A stretch of DNA of 64,000 nt from Halomonas litopenaei (GTDB lineage: Bacteria; Pseudomonadota; Gammaproteobacteria; Pseudomonadales; Halomonadaceae): the NCBI RefSeq assembly GCF_017303055.1, contig NZ_JAEKJT010000001.1:310001-374000 (forward strand), read 5' to 3'. The notes beneath the pieces were generated by a model, which did not search any database, was not told the origin of the DNA, and saw only the letters and a program-made list of their open reading frames with translations. Each line of letters opens with the position of its first letter. Position 1 is the first letter of the stretch. Below, in pieces: positions 8,053 through 17,628 of the stretch. Made by a program: the position numbers and the translations under genes.

Positions 8053-9231
8053 CTAGCGAGCCAGCTCGCGCATGGCCTCGTCGAGTCCTTCCAGCGTCAT
8101 GGCGTACATGCGCTCCTGCACCAGCTCGTGGATGATCCTGGTCGAAGGCGTATATTCCCAATAGCGTGGCGGGTTGGGGTTGAGCCAGACCAGTCGCGGG
8201 TAGCGCTCCACCAGTCGCTTCAGCCAGATGCCGCCCGGCTCCTCGTTGAAGTGTTCGACGCTGCCGCCGGGGTGGGTGATCTCGTAGGGTGACATCGACG
8301 CATCGCCCACGACCACTACCTGGTAGTCCGCGCCGAAGGTGCGCATCAGCTCCAGCGTGGAATACCGCTCCTTGTGACGGCGCGCATTGTTTCGCCACAC
8401 GCCTTCATACAGACAGTTATGGAAGTAGAAGTGCTCCAGGTGCTTGAACTCGGAACGCGCCGCCGAGAACAGCTCCTCGCAGACGCGAATGTGGTCGTCC
8501 ATGGAACCGCCCACGTCCAGAAACAACAGCACCTTCACCGCGTTGTGGCGCACCGGTCGCATGCGCAGGTTCAACAGGCCGGCATCCCGAGCGGTGTCGC
8601 GAATCGTGGCGTCGATATCGAATTCGTCCAGCGCACCCTGTCGAGCGAAGCGGCGAAGACGGCGCAGTGCCATCTTGATGTTGCGCGGCCCCAGGGCCTG
8701 ATCATCGTCATAGTCGCGGAAACGGCGTTCGTCCCAGACCTTGATCGCACGACGATGGCGCGAGCCATCCTGGCCGATACGCATCCCCTCGGGGTTGTAG
8801 CCATAGGCGCCGAAGGGGCTGGTACCGCCGGTACCGATCCACTTGTTGCCACCGGCGTGGCGTCCCTGCTGTTCCTTGAGGCGTTGCTTGAAGGTCTCGA
8901 TCAGCGCCTCGAGTCCGCCCAAAGACGTGACCTGCGCCTTTTCCTCTTCGCTCAACTGGCGCTCGAACTCCCGGCGCAGCCACTCCTCGGGGATCAGTGC
9001 GTCAATGGCCGCATCGAGGCTTTCCACCGACCCGATCCAGGCGGCGAAGGCGCGATCGAAGCGGTCGAAGTGGCGCTCATCCTTGACCATGATGGTGCGG
9101 GCCAACTGATAGAAGGCGTCCACATCGGCAAAGGCAATGCCGGAGTCCACGGCGGCATGCAGGTCCAGCAGTTCGCGCAGGGATACCGGGACCTGCTGGC
9201 GCCTGAGACTGTCGAACAGATCGAGAAACAT
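8053..9231 (-). CDS. CoxE-like VWA domain protein partnered with MoxR ATPase
   Basis: The protein has 392 residues from the ATG at 9231 (MFLDLFDSLRRQQVPVSL). The N-terminal part is alpha-helical; the VWA domain starts at about residue 215 with the MIDAS-like motif FLDVGGSMDDH, where CoxE-like proteins characteristically have DxGGS. The central linker is glycine-rich (GTGGTSPFGAYGYNPEG). VWA proteins of this type bind metal-dependent ligands and work with MoxR AAA+ ATPases as chaperones that mature or remodel protein complexes. The start overlaps the stop of the upstream moxR-like gene by 1 bp (TGATG), so the two are translationally coupled. The client protein is not evident from the neighbours. 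Confidence 0.85.
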   Translation of the reverse strand: MFLDLFDSLRRQQVPVSLRELLDLHAAVDSGIAFADVDAFYQLARTIMVKDERHFDRFDRAFAAWIGSVESLDAAIDALIPEEWLRREFERQLSEEEKAQVTSLGGLEALIETFKQRLKEQQGRHAGGNKWIGTGGTSPFGAYGYNPEGMRIGQDGSRHRRAIKVWDERRFRDYDDDQALGPRNIKMALRRLRRFARQGALDEFDIDATIRDTARDAGLLNLRMRPVRHNAVKVLLFLDVGGSMDDHIRVCEELFSAARSEFKHLEHFYFHNCLYEGVWRNNARRHKERYSTLELMRTFGADYQVVVVGDASMSPYEITHPGGSVEHFNEEPGGIWLKRLVERYPRLVWLNPNPPRYWEYTPSTRIIHELVQERMYAMTLEGLDEAMRELAR

Positions 9232-10076
9232 CAGCGCCCCTGACGCCGCACCATAAAGGCCAGGCGCTCCAGCAGAGCCGTATCCTGCTCGTTCTTGACC
9301 AGGGCGCCGGCCAGGGGCGGCAGACTCTTGGCTGGATCGCGCTGGCTCAGGGCTTCCCGCGCCACCTCGTCGGCCATCAGCAGTTTCAGCCAATCGACCA
9401 GCTCAGACGTGGAGGGGCGCTTCTTGAGGCCCGGCGCCTCGCGCAGCTCAAAGAACACTTCCAGGGCCTGGCTGACCAGCCTTGGGGCGATATCCGGGAA
9501 GTGTACGGCGACGATACGCTCCATGGTGGCGCGGTCGGGAAACTCGATGTAGTGGAAGAAGCAGCGGCGCAGGAAGGCGTCGGGCAGCTCCTTCTCGTTG
9601 TTGGACGTGATCACCACGATGGGGCGGTGGTGCGCCCGGATCGTCTCGCCGGTCTCGTAGACAAAGAATTCCATCCGATCGAGTTCCTGCAGCAGGTCAT
9701 TGGGGAACTCGATGTCGGCCTTGTCGATCTCGTCGATCAGCAGTACCACCCGTTCGTCGGCGGTGAAGGCTTCCCATAGCTTGCCGGGGCGCAGGTAGTT
9801 GGCCACATCCTCGACCCCGTCGATGCCGAGCTGGGAATCTCGCAGACGGCTGACCGCGTCGTACTCGTAGAGGCCCTGGGCGGCCTTGGTGGTGGACTTG
9901 ATGTGCCAGGTCACCAGGCGGGAGCCCAGGGACGCGGCCAGTTCTTCTGCCAGCAGCGTCTTGCCGGTGCCTGGCTCGCCCTTGATCAGCAGCGGGCGCT
10001 CAAGGGTGACGGCCGCATTGACGGCCTGCTTGAGCGCATCGGTAGCCACGTAAGTGGCGGTGGAGTTGAACGCCAT
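9231..10076 (-). CDS. MoxR-family AAA+ ATPase
   Basis: The protein has 281 residues. Walker A is GEPGTGKT (about 34-41), Walker B VVLLIDEIDKAD (about 108-119), sensor 1 VVITSNNEKELPDAFLRRC (about 151-169, with the Arg finger region), and the C terminus is a lid domain. MoxR ATPases pair with VWA proteins to assemble or insert cofactors into enzyme complexes in the cytosol. It is the first gene of a two-gene operon with the VWA protein; the TGA and ATG share one base. Which complex is served cannot be read from the window. Confidence 0.9.
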   Translation of the reverse strand: MAFNSTATYVATDALKQAVNAAVTLERPLLIKGEPGTGKTLLAEELAASLGSRLVTWHIKSTTKAAQGLYEYDAVSRLRDSQLGIDGVEDVANYLRPGKLWEAFTADERVVLLIDEIDKADIEFPNDLLQELDRMEFFVYETGETIRAHHRPIVVITSNNEKELPDAFLRRCFFHYIEFPDRATMERIVAVHFPDIAPRLVSQALEVFFELREAPGLKKRPSTSELVDWLKLLMADEVAREALSQRDPAKSLPPLAGALVKNEQDTALLERLAFMVRRQGR

Positions 10077-10139
10077 GGAAAAGCATCCTGTAACTGATGG
10101 CGGATGTCGAACGAGTGTACGGCGCCGCCGCAGACGGGT

Positions 10140-11036
10140 CTAGCTGCGCTGCGCGTCGTCACGATAGAGCCGAATCAACGTCGCCGGATCGCTCTCGCCT
10201 TCGCCCCTGGCCAGTCGACTGCGCATCAGCTGGGCGGCCAGCGCTGCCATCGGCGTGGCGCTGGCTTGGCGATAACCCTGAGCGGTGGCCATGTCGACAT
10301 CCTTGAGCAGGGTGCGCAGGTGCCAACTGGGCGCCTTAAAATCACGCTCGGCCATGCGCGGCACCAGCATGCGAAAAGGCGTTGAGTCGGCAAAGCCGCC
10401 CGCCAGGGCCTCTGGCAACAGGCCGGCATCGACACCGCTGGACTCGGCCAGTGCCACCATTTCGGCGATCGCTGCGGTATTGCAGGCCACCAGCAGTTGA
10501 TTGCACAGCTTGGTGACCTGGCCTGCGCCTACCGGACCCATATGGGTGATGCGCGAGGCCAGTGGTTGCAGGATCGTCCTGGCGGCGTTCACGTGGGCTC
10601 GGTCGCCTCCACACATGATCGCCAGGCTGCCGGCCTCGGCACCCGCCACGCCACCGGAGACCGGGGCGTCGACCCAGCTGAGGCCGGATTCGGCGGCCAG
10701 CTGGGCAAGCTCCCGGGTGGCGGCCGGGTCGGCGCTGGTCAGGTCGATGATGGCGCCACCGGGACGCGCGTTGGCGATGACCCCCTCGGCCCCGAGCATC
10801 AGCTCGCGCAGCACCTCGGTATTGGCCACGCAGGTGATCACCACGTCTACCTGAGCGGCCAACTGTGCCACGCTATCGGCGACCCTGGCGCCGGTCTCCG
10901 CAGCGACGGCGTCGGCCTTGGCTCGAGTGCGGTTGTAGAGGACCAGCGGATGACCGGCCTTGGCTAGCCGGCGGCTTAGCGGGTCGCCCATCAGACCGAT
11001 ACCGATAAAGCCGAGGCGGGGCAGCAACGCGGACAT
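10140..11036 (-). CDS. NAD(P)-dependent beta-hydroxyacid dehydrogenase
   Basis: The protein has 298 residues. The N-terminal Rossmann motif is LGFIGIGLMGDPLSRRLAKAGH (GxGxMG type), the substrate signature DAPVSGGVAGAEAGSLAIMCGG lies at about 120-141, and the catalytic-lysine region GAGQVTKLCNQLL is at about 168-180. The family oxidises 3-hydroxyisobutyrate, tartronate semialdehyde or related acids; specificity cannot be fixed from the sequence. The ATG at 11036 has AAGGAG about 6 nt upstream, although the frame remains open further. It is divergent from a LysE-type exporter gene. Confidence 0.88.
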   Translation of the reverse strand: MSALLPRLGFIGIGLMGDPLSRRLAKAGHPLVLYNRTRAKADAVAAETGARVADSVAQLAAQVDVVITCVANTEVLRELMLGAEGVIANARPGGAIIDLTSADPAATRELAQLAAESGLSWVDAPVSGGVAGAEAGSLAIMCGGDRAHVNAARTILQPLASRITHMGPVGAGQVTKLCNQLLVACNTAAIAEMVALAESSGVDAGLLPEALAGGFADSTPFRMLVPRMAERDFKAPSWHLRTLLKDVDMATAQGYRQASATPMAALAAQLMRSRLARGEGESDPATLIRLYRDDAQRS

Positions 11037-11202
11037 GGTAGAACTCCTTGGCAGGGGAGAAGGGAGCGGCGTCTTGAGTTGGCCGGGCAAGGGAAGACAG
11101 CATGCAGCAAGGTGTGTTTCTGGCTCAACTGGGTTGCGCGCTGAGGCCCCGTCGCCTAGCGTGGAAGGCTTTGCTACCGACGCTGCCGCCACGAGATCCG
11201 CC

Positions 11203-11844
11203 ATGCTCGAGTATACCTTGGCCCACTGGGTCACCTTTCTGTCGGCAGCCTTGCTGCTGAATCTCTCACCGGGGCCTGACATGGCTTTTGTACTGGGCCA
11301 GACCGCGCGACATGGCCGCCGTGGGGGCTTCGCTGCGATGTTCGGGGTATGGAGTGGGGCGGGCGTGCATGTGCTGATGGCGGCGCTGGGTTTGTCCGCC
11401 GTGCTGGCAACGTCCGCGGTCGCCTTCGGCCTGATCAAGTGGGTCGGCGCGGCGTACCTGCTGTGGCTAGGCATTCAGGCGTTGCTCGCCCGCCCGTCCA
11501 GCGAAACGGCGGCGCCGGCCCCGTCTCTGCCTGGGGCTGCCAGCATCTATCGCCAGGGCGTTGTGATCTCTCTGTTGAACCCGAAGGTCGCCATCTTCTT
11601 CCTGGCCTTTCTGCCTCAGTTCGTGGTGCCAGGCGCAGGGCCGGCCAGCCTCCAGCTTGCCCTGCATGGGTTCTTGATCATTGCGGTGGCAGGACTGATC
11701 GAGCCGCCGCTGGTGATCCTGGGCGCCAGGCTGGTCACAGCGCTGCGCGGCAATCGTCGTCTTGGTCTATGGTGTGAGCGAGGGTTGGGGGCGCTGTTCA
11801 TTGGCCTGGCGGCCAGGCTGGCCATGAGTGAGCGCAGCCCATAA
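11203..11844 (+). CDS. LysE/RhtB-family amino acid exporter
   Basis: The protein has 213 residues, starting MLEYTLAHWVTFLS. Six hydrophobic segments fit the family, with the family signature SPGPDMAFVLGQTARHGRRGG at its usual place (about 21-41), followed by LLNPKVAIFFLAFLPQF (about 126-142). Such inner-membrane proteins export amino acids or homoserine lactone-like compounds. The frame is open upstream but the coding character begins at 11203. It is followed after 22 bp by a phosphoesterase gene, possibly cotranscribed. Substrate unknown. Confidence 0.85.
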   Translation: MLEYTLAHWVTFLSAALLLNLSPGPDMAFVLGQTARHGRRGGFAAMFGVWSGAGVHVLMAALGLSAVLATSAVAFGLIKWVGAAYLLWLGIQALLARPSSETAAPAPSLPGAASIYRQGVVISLLNPKVAIFFLAFLPQFVVPGAGPASLQLALHGFLIIAVAGLIEPPLVILGARLVTALRGNRRLGLWCERGLGALFIGLAARLAMSERSP

Positions 11845-11866
11845 CGCTTAAGCCGGAGGCGAGCTC

Positions 11867-12664
11867 ATGCGCCTGAGAATCCTGTCTGACCTGCACCTGG
11901 AGCACTTCGAGGGGGATCGCCTGCTGCCCGACATCGAGGCCGATATGGTGATCCTGGCAGGTGATATTCATCTAGGCGTGCAGGGAATCGAGTGGGCTGC
12001 TGCGCGCTTTCCCGATCATCCGGTGATCTACGTGCCGGGCAATCACGAATTTTACAAGCATCGCATGGAGCCACTGCGCAAGGAGATGCGTGAGCGCGCG
12101 GCCACGCTGGGCATTCACCTGCTCGACAACGCACGACTTGAACTCGACGGCGTGCGCTTTCTGGGGACGACACTGTGGACCGACTTCGCGCTCTACGATG
12201 AGCGTCCCGACCCGCAGGACATCCCTGCGGAGACGCTGTCCGCTGCACTCAGGCAGATGCCCGACTTCGCGATCATCGAAGAACCTGATGGCGAGGTCTT
12301 CTCGCCGGAGCGCAGCGTCGAGCTGCACCGCGATAACCGGGCCTGGCTTGAGACCGAGCTAGCCAGGCCCTTCGCCGGCGCCACGGTGGTGGTCAGCCAC
12401 CATGCTCCCCTGGCCGAGTGCATTCCTGCCCACTATCAGGGCGACCCGCTGTCGCCGGCCTTTGCCTCGCGCCTCGAGTCGCTGATGGAGGGCGTGGCGC
12501 TGTGGGTCCACGGCCACGTCCACGACCCGGTGATGCTGACGCTGGGGGACACCCGCGTGGTGGCCGTGCCCGGCGGCTATCCCGGCGAGCGTTCGGAGGA
12601 CGAGCTGCGCCTGGATCGGGTGGTCGAGGTCGAGAGCATGGCGTCGCAATCCCGGCAGGCCTGA
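11867..12664 (+). CDS. Calcineurin-like metallophosphoesterase
   Basis: The protein has 265 residues. All five metallophosphoesterase motifs are present: SDLHLEH (about 6), AGDIHLG (about 30), GNHEFY (about 60), SHHAPL (about 175) and HGHVHDP (about 214). These bind two metals for phosphomonoester, diester or nucleotide hydrolysis in the cytosol. No signal peptide is seen. GGAGG sits upstream of the ATG at 11867. The natural substrate is unknown. The gene ends 1 bp before the end of convergent yejK. Confidence 0.87.
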   Translation: MRLRILSDLHLEHFEGDRLLPDIEADMVILAGDIHLGVQGIEWAAARFPDHPVIYVPGNHEFYKHRMEPLRKEMRERAATLGIHLLDNARLELDGVRFLGTTLWTDFALYDERPDPQDIPAETLSAALRQMPDFAIIEEPDGEVFSPERSVELHRDNRAWLETELARPFAGATVVVSHHAPLAECIPAHYQGDPLSPAFASRLESLMEGVALWVHGHVHDPVMLTLGDTRVVAVPGGYPGERSEDELRLDRVVEVESMASQSRQA

Positions 12665-12665
12665 A

Positions 12666-13814
12666 CTAGCCCCCCTGCAGCTGTTCCTTGAGCTTGCTGG
12701 GCAGCTTCTTGATGATCAATCGGTCATGTTCTTCGTCGTACTCGATGCTGTTGCCCAGCAGGTGGGAGTCGAAGCTGATCGAGACGCCCTCGGCGCGGCC
12801 GGTGAAGCGGCGGAACTGATTGAGGGTGCGCTTGTCCGGCGGGATTTCCGGTGACAGGCCGTAGTCGGCGTTGCGAATGTGCTCGTAGAAGGCCCGCGGA
12901 TTGTCATCGTTGACCAGGGCGGAGAGCTCATCCAGGGTCATCGCTTCACCGCGACTTGCCTGGTCCTGGGCGTAGTCGATCAGCGCATCGGTCTTTTCCC
13001 GCGACGCTTCCTCCTCCATGTCTTCCTGCTCGACATAGTCGCTGAAGGCCTTCAGCAAGGTACGGGTTTCGCTCTTTGGATCGACGCCTTCGCTAGCGCC
13101 CAAAAGGGCCTGCAGGTCGTCGGCCAGCTTCTTCGCGCCGCGATCTGCCAGCATCGACAGGTACTGACTCGACGGGCCGCCGTCCTGCCATTGGGTCAGG
13201 TTGAGGCGGAAGGCCAGCGACATCTGACTGTGATTGAGCTGCCCGGTGATGCCGACGCGACCGTCTTCACCGATGACGAAACCGTCCCGATGGTGAACCA
13301 GGGCGACGAACAGGTGGCGGGTCTCGCCCTGGCGCTGGTCGACCATGAGCAGGTGGCCTCCGGTGGGCAGGTGCGCGTCGACCACGCCCTTGATGGCCTC
13401 GCCAAGCTCCCTGGCCAGTGCCTGAAAGTCTCGCTCGCCGTCGAGGAAGGCACGAAACTCGGCAGGGAAGCGGCTGGTGGTCGCCACTACCGGACCTTCA
13501 TCAGAGGCGGCCAGGCCAGAGGAGCCTGCACCAGAGGTCCCTGTCGCGGAGGAGTCCTCGTCGTCCCAAGGGGCGACATCCTCGCCGCTGGCGTCGCTAT
13601 TCTGCACGCTCGGGCGATCCGTGGTGCTGGGGGGAGCGTGCTCATTGAGCCGGCCCCAGCGCTTGGCCTTGCCGTGGTAAGCGTCGGTCAGGCGGGTGAC
13701 CAGGCTGTCCAATGCGTCGCTGTCGGGATGCAGCTCGCTGGCATGCTTAAGCGTTGCCGGGATGTCGCTGGCGCTCTTGTCCAGGCGCTGGATGACACAG
13801 GCAGAGATCGGCAT
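12666..13814 (-). CDS. yejK: YejK/NdpA nucleoid-associated protein with acidic insertion
   Basis: The protein has 382 residues, longer than the roughly 335 of E. coli YejK. The N terminus and C-terminal half (KTDALIDYAQDQASRGEAM, then LSALVNDDNPRAFYEHI) match the family. YejK binds the nucleoid and interacts with topoisomerases and replication proteins. The extra length is a Ser/Asp/Gly-rich stretch at about residues 55-108 (PSVQNSDASGEDVAPWDDED and following), probably a flexible acidic loop of the halophile type. It is a single gene on the minus strand with convergent and divergent neighbours. Confidence 0.88.
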   Translation of the reverse strand: MPISACVIQRLDKSASDIPATLKHASELHPDSDALDSLVTRLTDAYHGKAKRWGRLNEHAPPSTTDRPSVQNSDASGEDVAPWDDEDSSATGTSGAGSSGLAASDEGPVVATTSRFPAEFRAFLDGERDFQALARELGEAIKGVVDAHLPTGGHLLMVDQRQGETRHLFVALVHHRDGFVIGEDGRVGITGQLNHSQMSLAFRLNLTQWQDGGPSSQYLSMLADRGAKKLADDLQALLGASEGVDPKSETRTLLKAFSDYVEQEDMEEEASREKTDALIDYAQDQASRGEAMTLDELSALVNDDNPRAFYEHIRNADYGLSPEIPPDKRTLNQFRRFTGRAEGVSISFDSHLLGNSIEYDEEHDRLIIKKLPSKLKEQLQGG

Positions 13815-13880
13815 GGAAACCTCGTGACCAAAAAACGGCGGCAGATGATAGCGTACTTGGGGCGTCAGACCGAAGCCGAT

Positions 13881-14642
13881 TCATGGCTTGAGGCGATAGC
13901 CGCTGCGGAAGATGGCATGGATGACCGCCAGCGCCAGGGCCATGAACAGCAGAATCATGCCCAGACTGACCCATACGCTGACATCGCCGAGTCCATAAAA
14001 GCTGTAGCGGAAACCCGACACCAGGTAGACCACCGGATTGAACAGGGTCACCGTTTGCCACAGGGGAGGCAGCATGTCGATGGAGTAGAAGGTTCCGCCG
14101 AGGAAGGTCAGCGGCGTGATGACCAGAAGCGGCACCAGCTGCAGCTTTTCAAAGCCATCGGCCCAGATCCCGATAATGAAACCGAGCAGGCTGAAGGTCA
14201 GTGCGGTCAGCACCAGAAACAGCAGCATCAACAGCGGGTGCATGATGGTAAAGGGCACGAACAGGCTGGCCGTTGCCAGCACGATCAAGCCGAGCATAAT
14301 AGATTTGGTGGCGGCAGCGCCGACAAAGCCCAGCACGATCTCCAGCGGCGAGATGGGAGCCGATAGAATCTCGTAGACCGACCCCGAAAAGCGTGGGAAG
14401 AAGATCCCGAATGAGGCATTGGAGACACTCTGGGTCAGCAGCATCAGCATGATCAGCCCCGGCACGATGAAGGCACCGTAGGGAATGCCCTCGACCTCAC
14501 TGATGCGTGAGCCAATGGCGGAACCAAAGACCACGAAGTACAGCGAGGTGGATAGCACGGGGGATACCACGCTCTGCAGCACGGTGCGCAGGCTTCGGGC
14601 CATCTCTGCCAGGTAGAGCGTCTTGACCGAGGTGATGTTCAT
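13881..14642 (-). CDS. ABC-2 type transporter permease (YadH-like)
   Basis: The protein has 253 residues with six hydrophobic segments, an N-terminal connector ([20 protein letters not shown]) and the ABC-2 signature [19 protein letters not shown]. It forms an inner-membrane export channel with the ATPase encoded upstream; the start overlaps that gene by 4 bp (ATGA). YadGH-type exporters have no firmly known substrate; drug, lipid or polysaccharide export is possible by family. Confidence 0.88.
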   Translation of the reverse strand: MNITSVKTLYLAEMARSLRTVLQSVVSPVLSTSLYFVVFGSAIGSRISEVEGIPYGAFIVPGLIMLMLLTQSVSNASFGIFFPRFSGSVYEILSAPISPLEIVLGFVGAAATKSIMLGLIVLATASLFVPFTIMHPLLMLLFLVLTALTFSLLGFIIGIWADGFEKLQLVPLLVITPLTFLGGTFYSIDMLPPLWQTVTLFNPVVYLVSGFRYSFYGLGDVSVWVSLGMILLFMALALAVIHAIFRSGYRLKP

Positions 14643-15574
14643 GGTCGCTCCTTGACCAGATTGACGAAGATTTCCTCCAGCGAACTCTGGCGAGTGTGCA
14701 GGTCCTTGAATGCGATGCCGGCGGCGTCGACGTCTGCGAGCAAGTCGGCGATGCTGCTCTCACCGTCGTCTGCACCGTCATAGTGATAGACCAGCGCATG
14801 GCCCTCGTCGCTCAAGGCCAGGTGGTGGTGAGCCAGGGCGTGCGGAACAGCGTCGAGGGGTTCGCGCAAGTGCAGGGTCAATTCCTTGCGGCCGAGGCTC
14901 GCCATCAGCGCCTGCTTTTCCTCCACCAGCACCAGCTCTCCGGCACGAATGACGCCGATGCGCTCGGCCATCTCTTCCGCTTCCTCGATGTAATGCGTGG
15001 TGAGGATAATGGTGACGCCGCTCTCTCTGAGGCCTCGCACCACCTCCCACATGTCACGGCGCAGTTCGACGTCGACCCCGGCGGTGGGCTCATCCAGAAA
15101 CAGTACCTGGGGTTCGTGGGCCAGTGCCTTGGCGATCAGCACCCGACGTTTCATGCCGCCGGACAGGGTGATCAGCCGGTTCTTGCGCTTTTCCCACAGG
15201 CTGAGCTGGCGCAGCACCTTCTCGATATGCGCCGGATCCTTGGGCTTGCCGAACAGGCCGCGGCTGAAGGACACCGTGTCCCATACGGTGGAGAAGGCTT
15301 CACTGGTCAACTCCTGGGGCACCAGCCCGATCAGCGAGCGGGCAGCACGGAAATCATCGAGAATATTGTGGCCGTCGACCCTGACGTGGCCTGATGAGGG
15401 ATTGACCAGCCCGCAGATGACGCTGATCAAGGTGGTCTTGCCGGCCCCGTTGGGGCCAAGCAGGGCAAAGATCTCGCCGCGCTTGATGCTCAGGTCGATG
15501 CCCTTGAGCGCCTCGAATCCGCCGGCATAGACCTTTGTCAGCGCCTGGACATCAATGATCGGGGAGTCGCTCAT
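14639..15574 (-). CDS. ABC transporter ATP-binding protein (YadG-like)
   Basis: The protein has 311 residues. Walker A is GPNGAGKTT (about 38), the ABC signature [15 protein letters not shown] (about 138), and Walker [13 protein letters not shown] (about 158), with a switch His in [19 protein letters not shown]-terminal accessory domain follows (about 225-311). It energises export through the permease at 13881-14642, with which it forms a two-gene operon overlapping by 4 bp. Substrate unknown. Confidence 0.92.
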   Translation of the reverse strand: MSDSPIIDVQALTKVYAGGFEALKGIDLSIKRGEIFALLGPNGAGKTTLISVICGLVNPSSGHVRVDGHNILDDFRAARSLIGLVPQELTSEAFSTVWDTVSFSRGLFGKPKDPAHIEKVLRQLSLWEKRKNRLITLSGGMKRRVLIAKALAHEPQVLFLDEPTAGVDVELRRDMWEVVRGLRESGVTIILTTHYIEEAEEMAERIGVIRAGELVLVEEKQALMASLGRKELTLHLREPLDAVPHALAHHHLALSDEGHALVYHYDGADDGESSIADLLADVDAAGIAFKDLHTRQSSLEEIFVNLVKERP

Positions 15575-15775
15575 GGGCGCCTTCCCCCGGGGGCAAGGTC
15601 GTGGTGCGGCGGGTGAGGCAGTCCTGGTGATTGCTCCATGCTGACGTCCTTATCGATGGCCTTCGCCCATCCTAGCGCGGTTGTCTGCATCTGCACACCG
15701 GCCCGATCCACGCCCTGGCCGGTGTGTCCCCTCCGCCGGGGCCGCAGGTTCATGCCGTCCATGGCTGCGGCGGAC

Positions 15776-16321
15776 TTATTTCCTGGCGCTGACGTCAAGC
15801 ATGCGGGGCAGGACATCCTGCTGCCTGGGATTCATGCGGTGATGAACCGCCATCAACACGTGCCCCAGGGCCATCGCGAACAGCGCCCACCCCAGCCAGC
15901 CGTGGAGCAGATTGGCAGGGAGCATCATCCACTCGATCTTGTCGCCGTCAAAGCCTGACATGAGCTCGATGCCGAAGGGCGAAAAGGCGCGCCCGGAGCC
16001 ATATTGGCGCATCAGCGCAATCGACGGAATCACGACCAGCAGGGCGTATAGCGCGAGATGACCCAGATGCGACGGCAGGTTGAGGCTGGATGGGCGGCGG
16101 CGCTGGTTTAACAGCGCCCAGGCCACCCGGCCCAGCATCAGGATCAGAATCAGCAGGCCCACCGGCTTGTGGGTAGCCCAGGTCAGTTTATCCAGCCAGG
16201 AATCTTCGAACAGCACTGTGGTGATGGCCGTGACGAGCTGCCACAGCACCAGGGCGGCGATGCTCCAGTGGAAGAAACGGCTGATACTGCCATAACGTTC
16301 GGGTGAATCGATGATCGACAT
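15776..16321 (-). CDS. Cytochrome b561-family protein
   Basis: The protein has 181 residues from the ATG at 16321, which has GAGGAG about 7 nt upstream; an upstream in-frame start at 16369 would add 16 polar residues. It has four hydrophobic helices, with heme-ligand histidines expected in SRFFHWSIAALVL, TWATHKPVGLLIL, LLHGWLGWALFA and GHVLMAVHHRMN. Members transfer electrons between quinols and acceptors in the inner membrane. The 200 bp before the ABC gene contain no convincing gene. It is divergent from a periplasmic cupin gene. Confidence 0.85.
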   Translation of the reverse strand: MSIIDSPERYGSISRFFHWSIAALVLWQLVTAITTVLFEDSWLDKLTWATHKPVGLLILILMLGRVAWALLNQRRRPSSLNLPSHLGHLALYALLVVIPSIALMRQYGSGRAFSPFGIELMSGFDGDKIEWMMLPANLLHGWLGWALFAMALGHVLMAVHHRMNPRQQDVLPRMLDVSARK

Positions 16322-16552
16322 AGGGGACTCCTCATCCTCGGTCGGGGCGGTCGATGGTTGTTTTTGCATAGCCTAACTCGGCCCAGCGGGCAGGGCTGGG
16401 GAATTTTCCCAATAGAATGTGCACGAAGCTGCAGCCGTGGGTCGAACATGCCGTTCGGCACGGGACGTTACCGGGGCGGATGTAAGGAAGGCGGTGGTGG
16501 CGTCATCCAAACACTCTCGTCACCGACGACGTTGTCCCAAGAGGTCTCCTCC

Positions 16553-17074
16553 ATGTTTCCTGAGTCTCCCCTGACGTTGAAACGAATGACCAGCAAGAAC
16601 AAGGCGTGCGGTACTGTGACTCTGCCCCATTCGCCCGGGCGCTCGCTGTGGTTGGCGTCGCGGTTGGTGTTCGCCCTGACGCTGCTGATTGCGGTGACGC
16701 CCCAGGCGTCGGCACAGAGTGGCGAGCAGGTAACGCCCAGCGTGTCCCAGAACATCATGCAGCAGAAGTGGGTGTCAGACGATTCCAACCTGATCTCCAC
16801 CGTCGTACTGGTTACCCTGGACCCTGGGGCCAGTCTGCCGCCCCATCGCCACGCAGGGCCAGCCTACGTCAAGGTGGCCGCCGGCGAGGTGATCTCACAG
16901 CTTGAGGGTGGGGAAGAAGAACGCTTTGGGCCTGGCGACGAGTGGCGAGAGCCTGAGGGCGTGCGTCATGTGAAGCTGGTCAATGCCAGCGATGAAAGTG
17001 CTGCGGAATTGATCGTGGTGATGATCCACACTCGCGGTGAACCCCTGACCCGAGTCGAGAAGACAGTGGAGTAG
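16553..17074 (+). CDS. Exported cupin-domain protein
   Basis: The protein has 173 residues. After a long N region, a hydrophobic stretch (LVFALTLLIAVTPQASAQS, about 40-58) looks like a signal peptide with AxA cleavage. A single cupin_2 domain follows, with the metal-binding pattern LPPHRHAGPAYVKVAAGE (about 99-116) and GDEWREPEGVRHVK. Function is unknown; such periplasmic cupins are often linked to redox or stress genes. It is divergent from cytochrome b561 and ends before a bidirectional terminator. A later start at 16586 is also possible. Confidence 0.75.
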   Translation: MFPESPLTLKRMTSKNKACGTVTLPHSPGRSLWLASRLVFALTLLIAVTPQASAQSGEQVTPSVSQNIMQQKWVSDDSNLISTVVLVTLDPGASLPPHRHAGPAYVKVAAGEVISQLEGGEEERFGPGDEWREPEGVRHVKLVNASDESAAELIVVMIHTRGEPLTRVEKTVE

Positions 17075-17129
17075 ATAACAGCGGCAGGAAGGGGGGCAGA
17101 AGAGGCTGCCTAAGACACTGTTTTAGACA

Positions 17130-17157
17130 CCAAGGCCACGCTTTGGCGTGGCCTTGG
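17130..17157. terminator. Bidirectional terminator between cupin gene and ppiC
   Basis: A perfect stem CCAAGGCCACG / CGTGGCCTTGG with a CTTTGG loop is followed by TTT. It lies between convergent genes. Just after it TTTGACTAG occurs twice (17157-17180), one of several short repeats of this region. Confidence 0.8.
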
Positions 17158-17206
17158 TTTGACTAGCATGGTTTGACTAGCTCGGTGTGACTCGCTCGGC
17201 GGGATA

Positions 17207-17485
17207 TCAACCGCGGCTGGTGACTTCCAGCAGGTGGTAGCCGAACTGGGTCTTGACCGGGCCCTGGACCTTGTTGAGCTCGGCGGAGAACACGACTTCG
17301 TCGAACTCGCGCACCATCTGGCCGGGGCCGAAGCTGCCCAGGTCGCCGCCCTGGCGGCCGGACGGGCAGGAGGAGTGTTCGCGGGCGGCGTCGGCAAAGT
17401 CACGACCGTTCTCGATTTCGGCCTTGAGGGCCTGGCACTTGTCTTCGCTGTCAACGAGGATATGGCGAGCAGTAGCTTGAACCAT
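17207..17485 (-). CDS. ppiC: Parvulin-type peptidyl-prolyl isomerase (PpiC)
   Basis: The protein has 92 residues, the full size of single-domain PpiC. It has the parvulin motifs ATARHILVDSED (4-15), CPSGRQGGDLGSFGPGQM (about 40-57), FDEVVFSAELNKVQGPVKT and FGYHLLEV. It catalyses prolyl isomerisation in the cytosol; no signal peptide is present. The chosen ATG at 17485 makes MVQATARHILV, matching PpiC N termini. It is a single gene. Confidence 0.93.
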   Translation of the reverse strand: MVQATARHILVDSEDKCQALKAEIENGRDFADAAREHSSCPSGRQGGDLGSFGPGQMVREFDEVVFSAELNKVQGPVKTQFGYHLLEVTSRG

Positions 17486-17628
17486 GGGGAAACTCCAATT
17501 GAGTGCTGGGGGAATCAAAGGTGGGCGGAGCTTAGCATGCTGCGGCACACAGGGCATCCTGTCGTCGAGCGGAGGTAGCCGCCAGCGATGCCATGTTGAC
17601 GATAGAAGTGATGGTGAGGAGTTGCCAC

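Noticed and set aside
12879..14366. 495-residue plus-strand frame
   Set aside because: It is antisense to yejK and the ABC permease, both with clear family motifs.
15571..15816. 81-residue minus-strand frame between the ABC ATPase and cytochrome b561
   Set aside because: It overlaps the ends of both neighbours and has no family resemblance or ribosome site.
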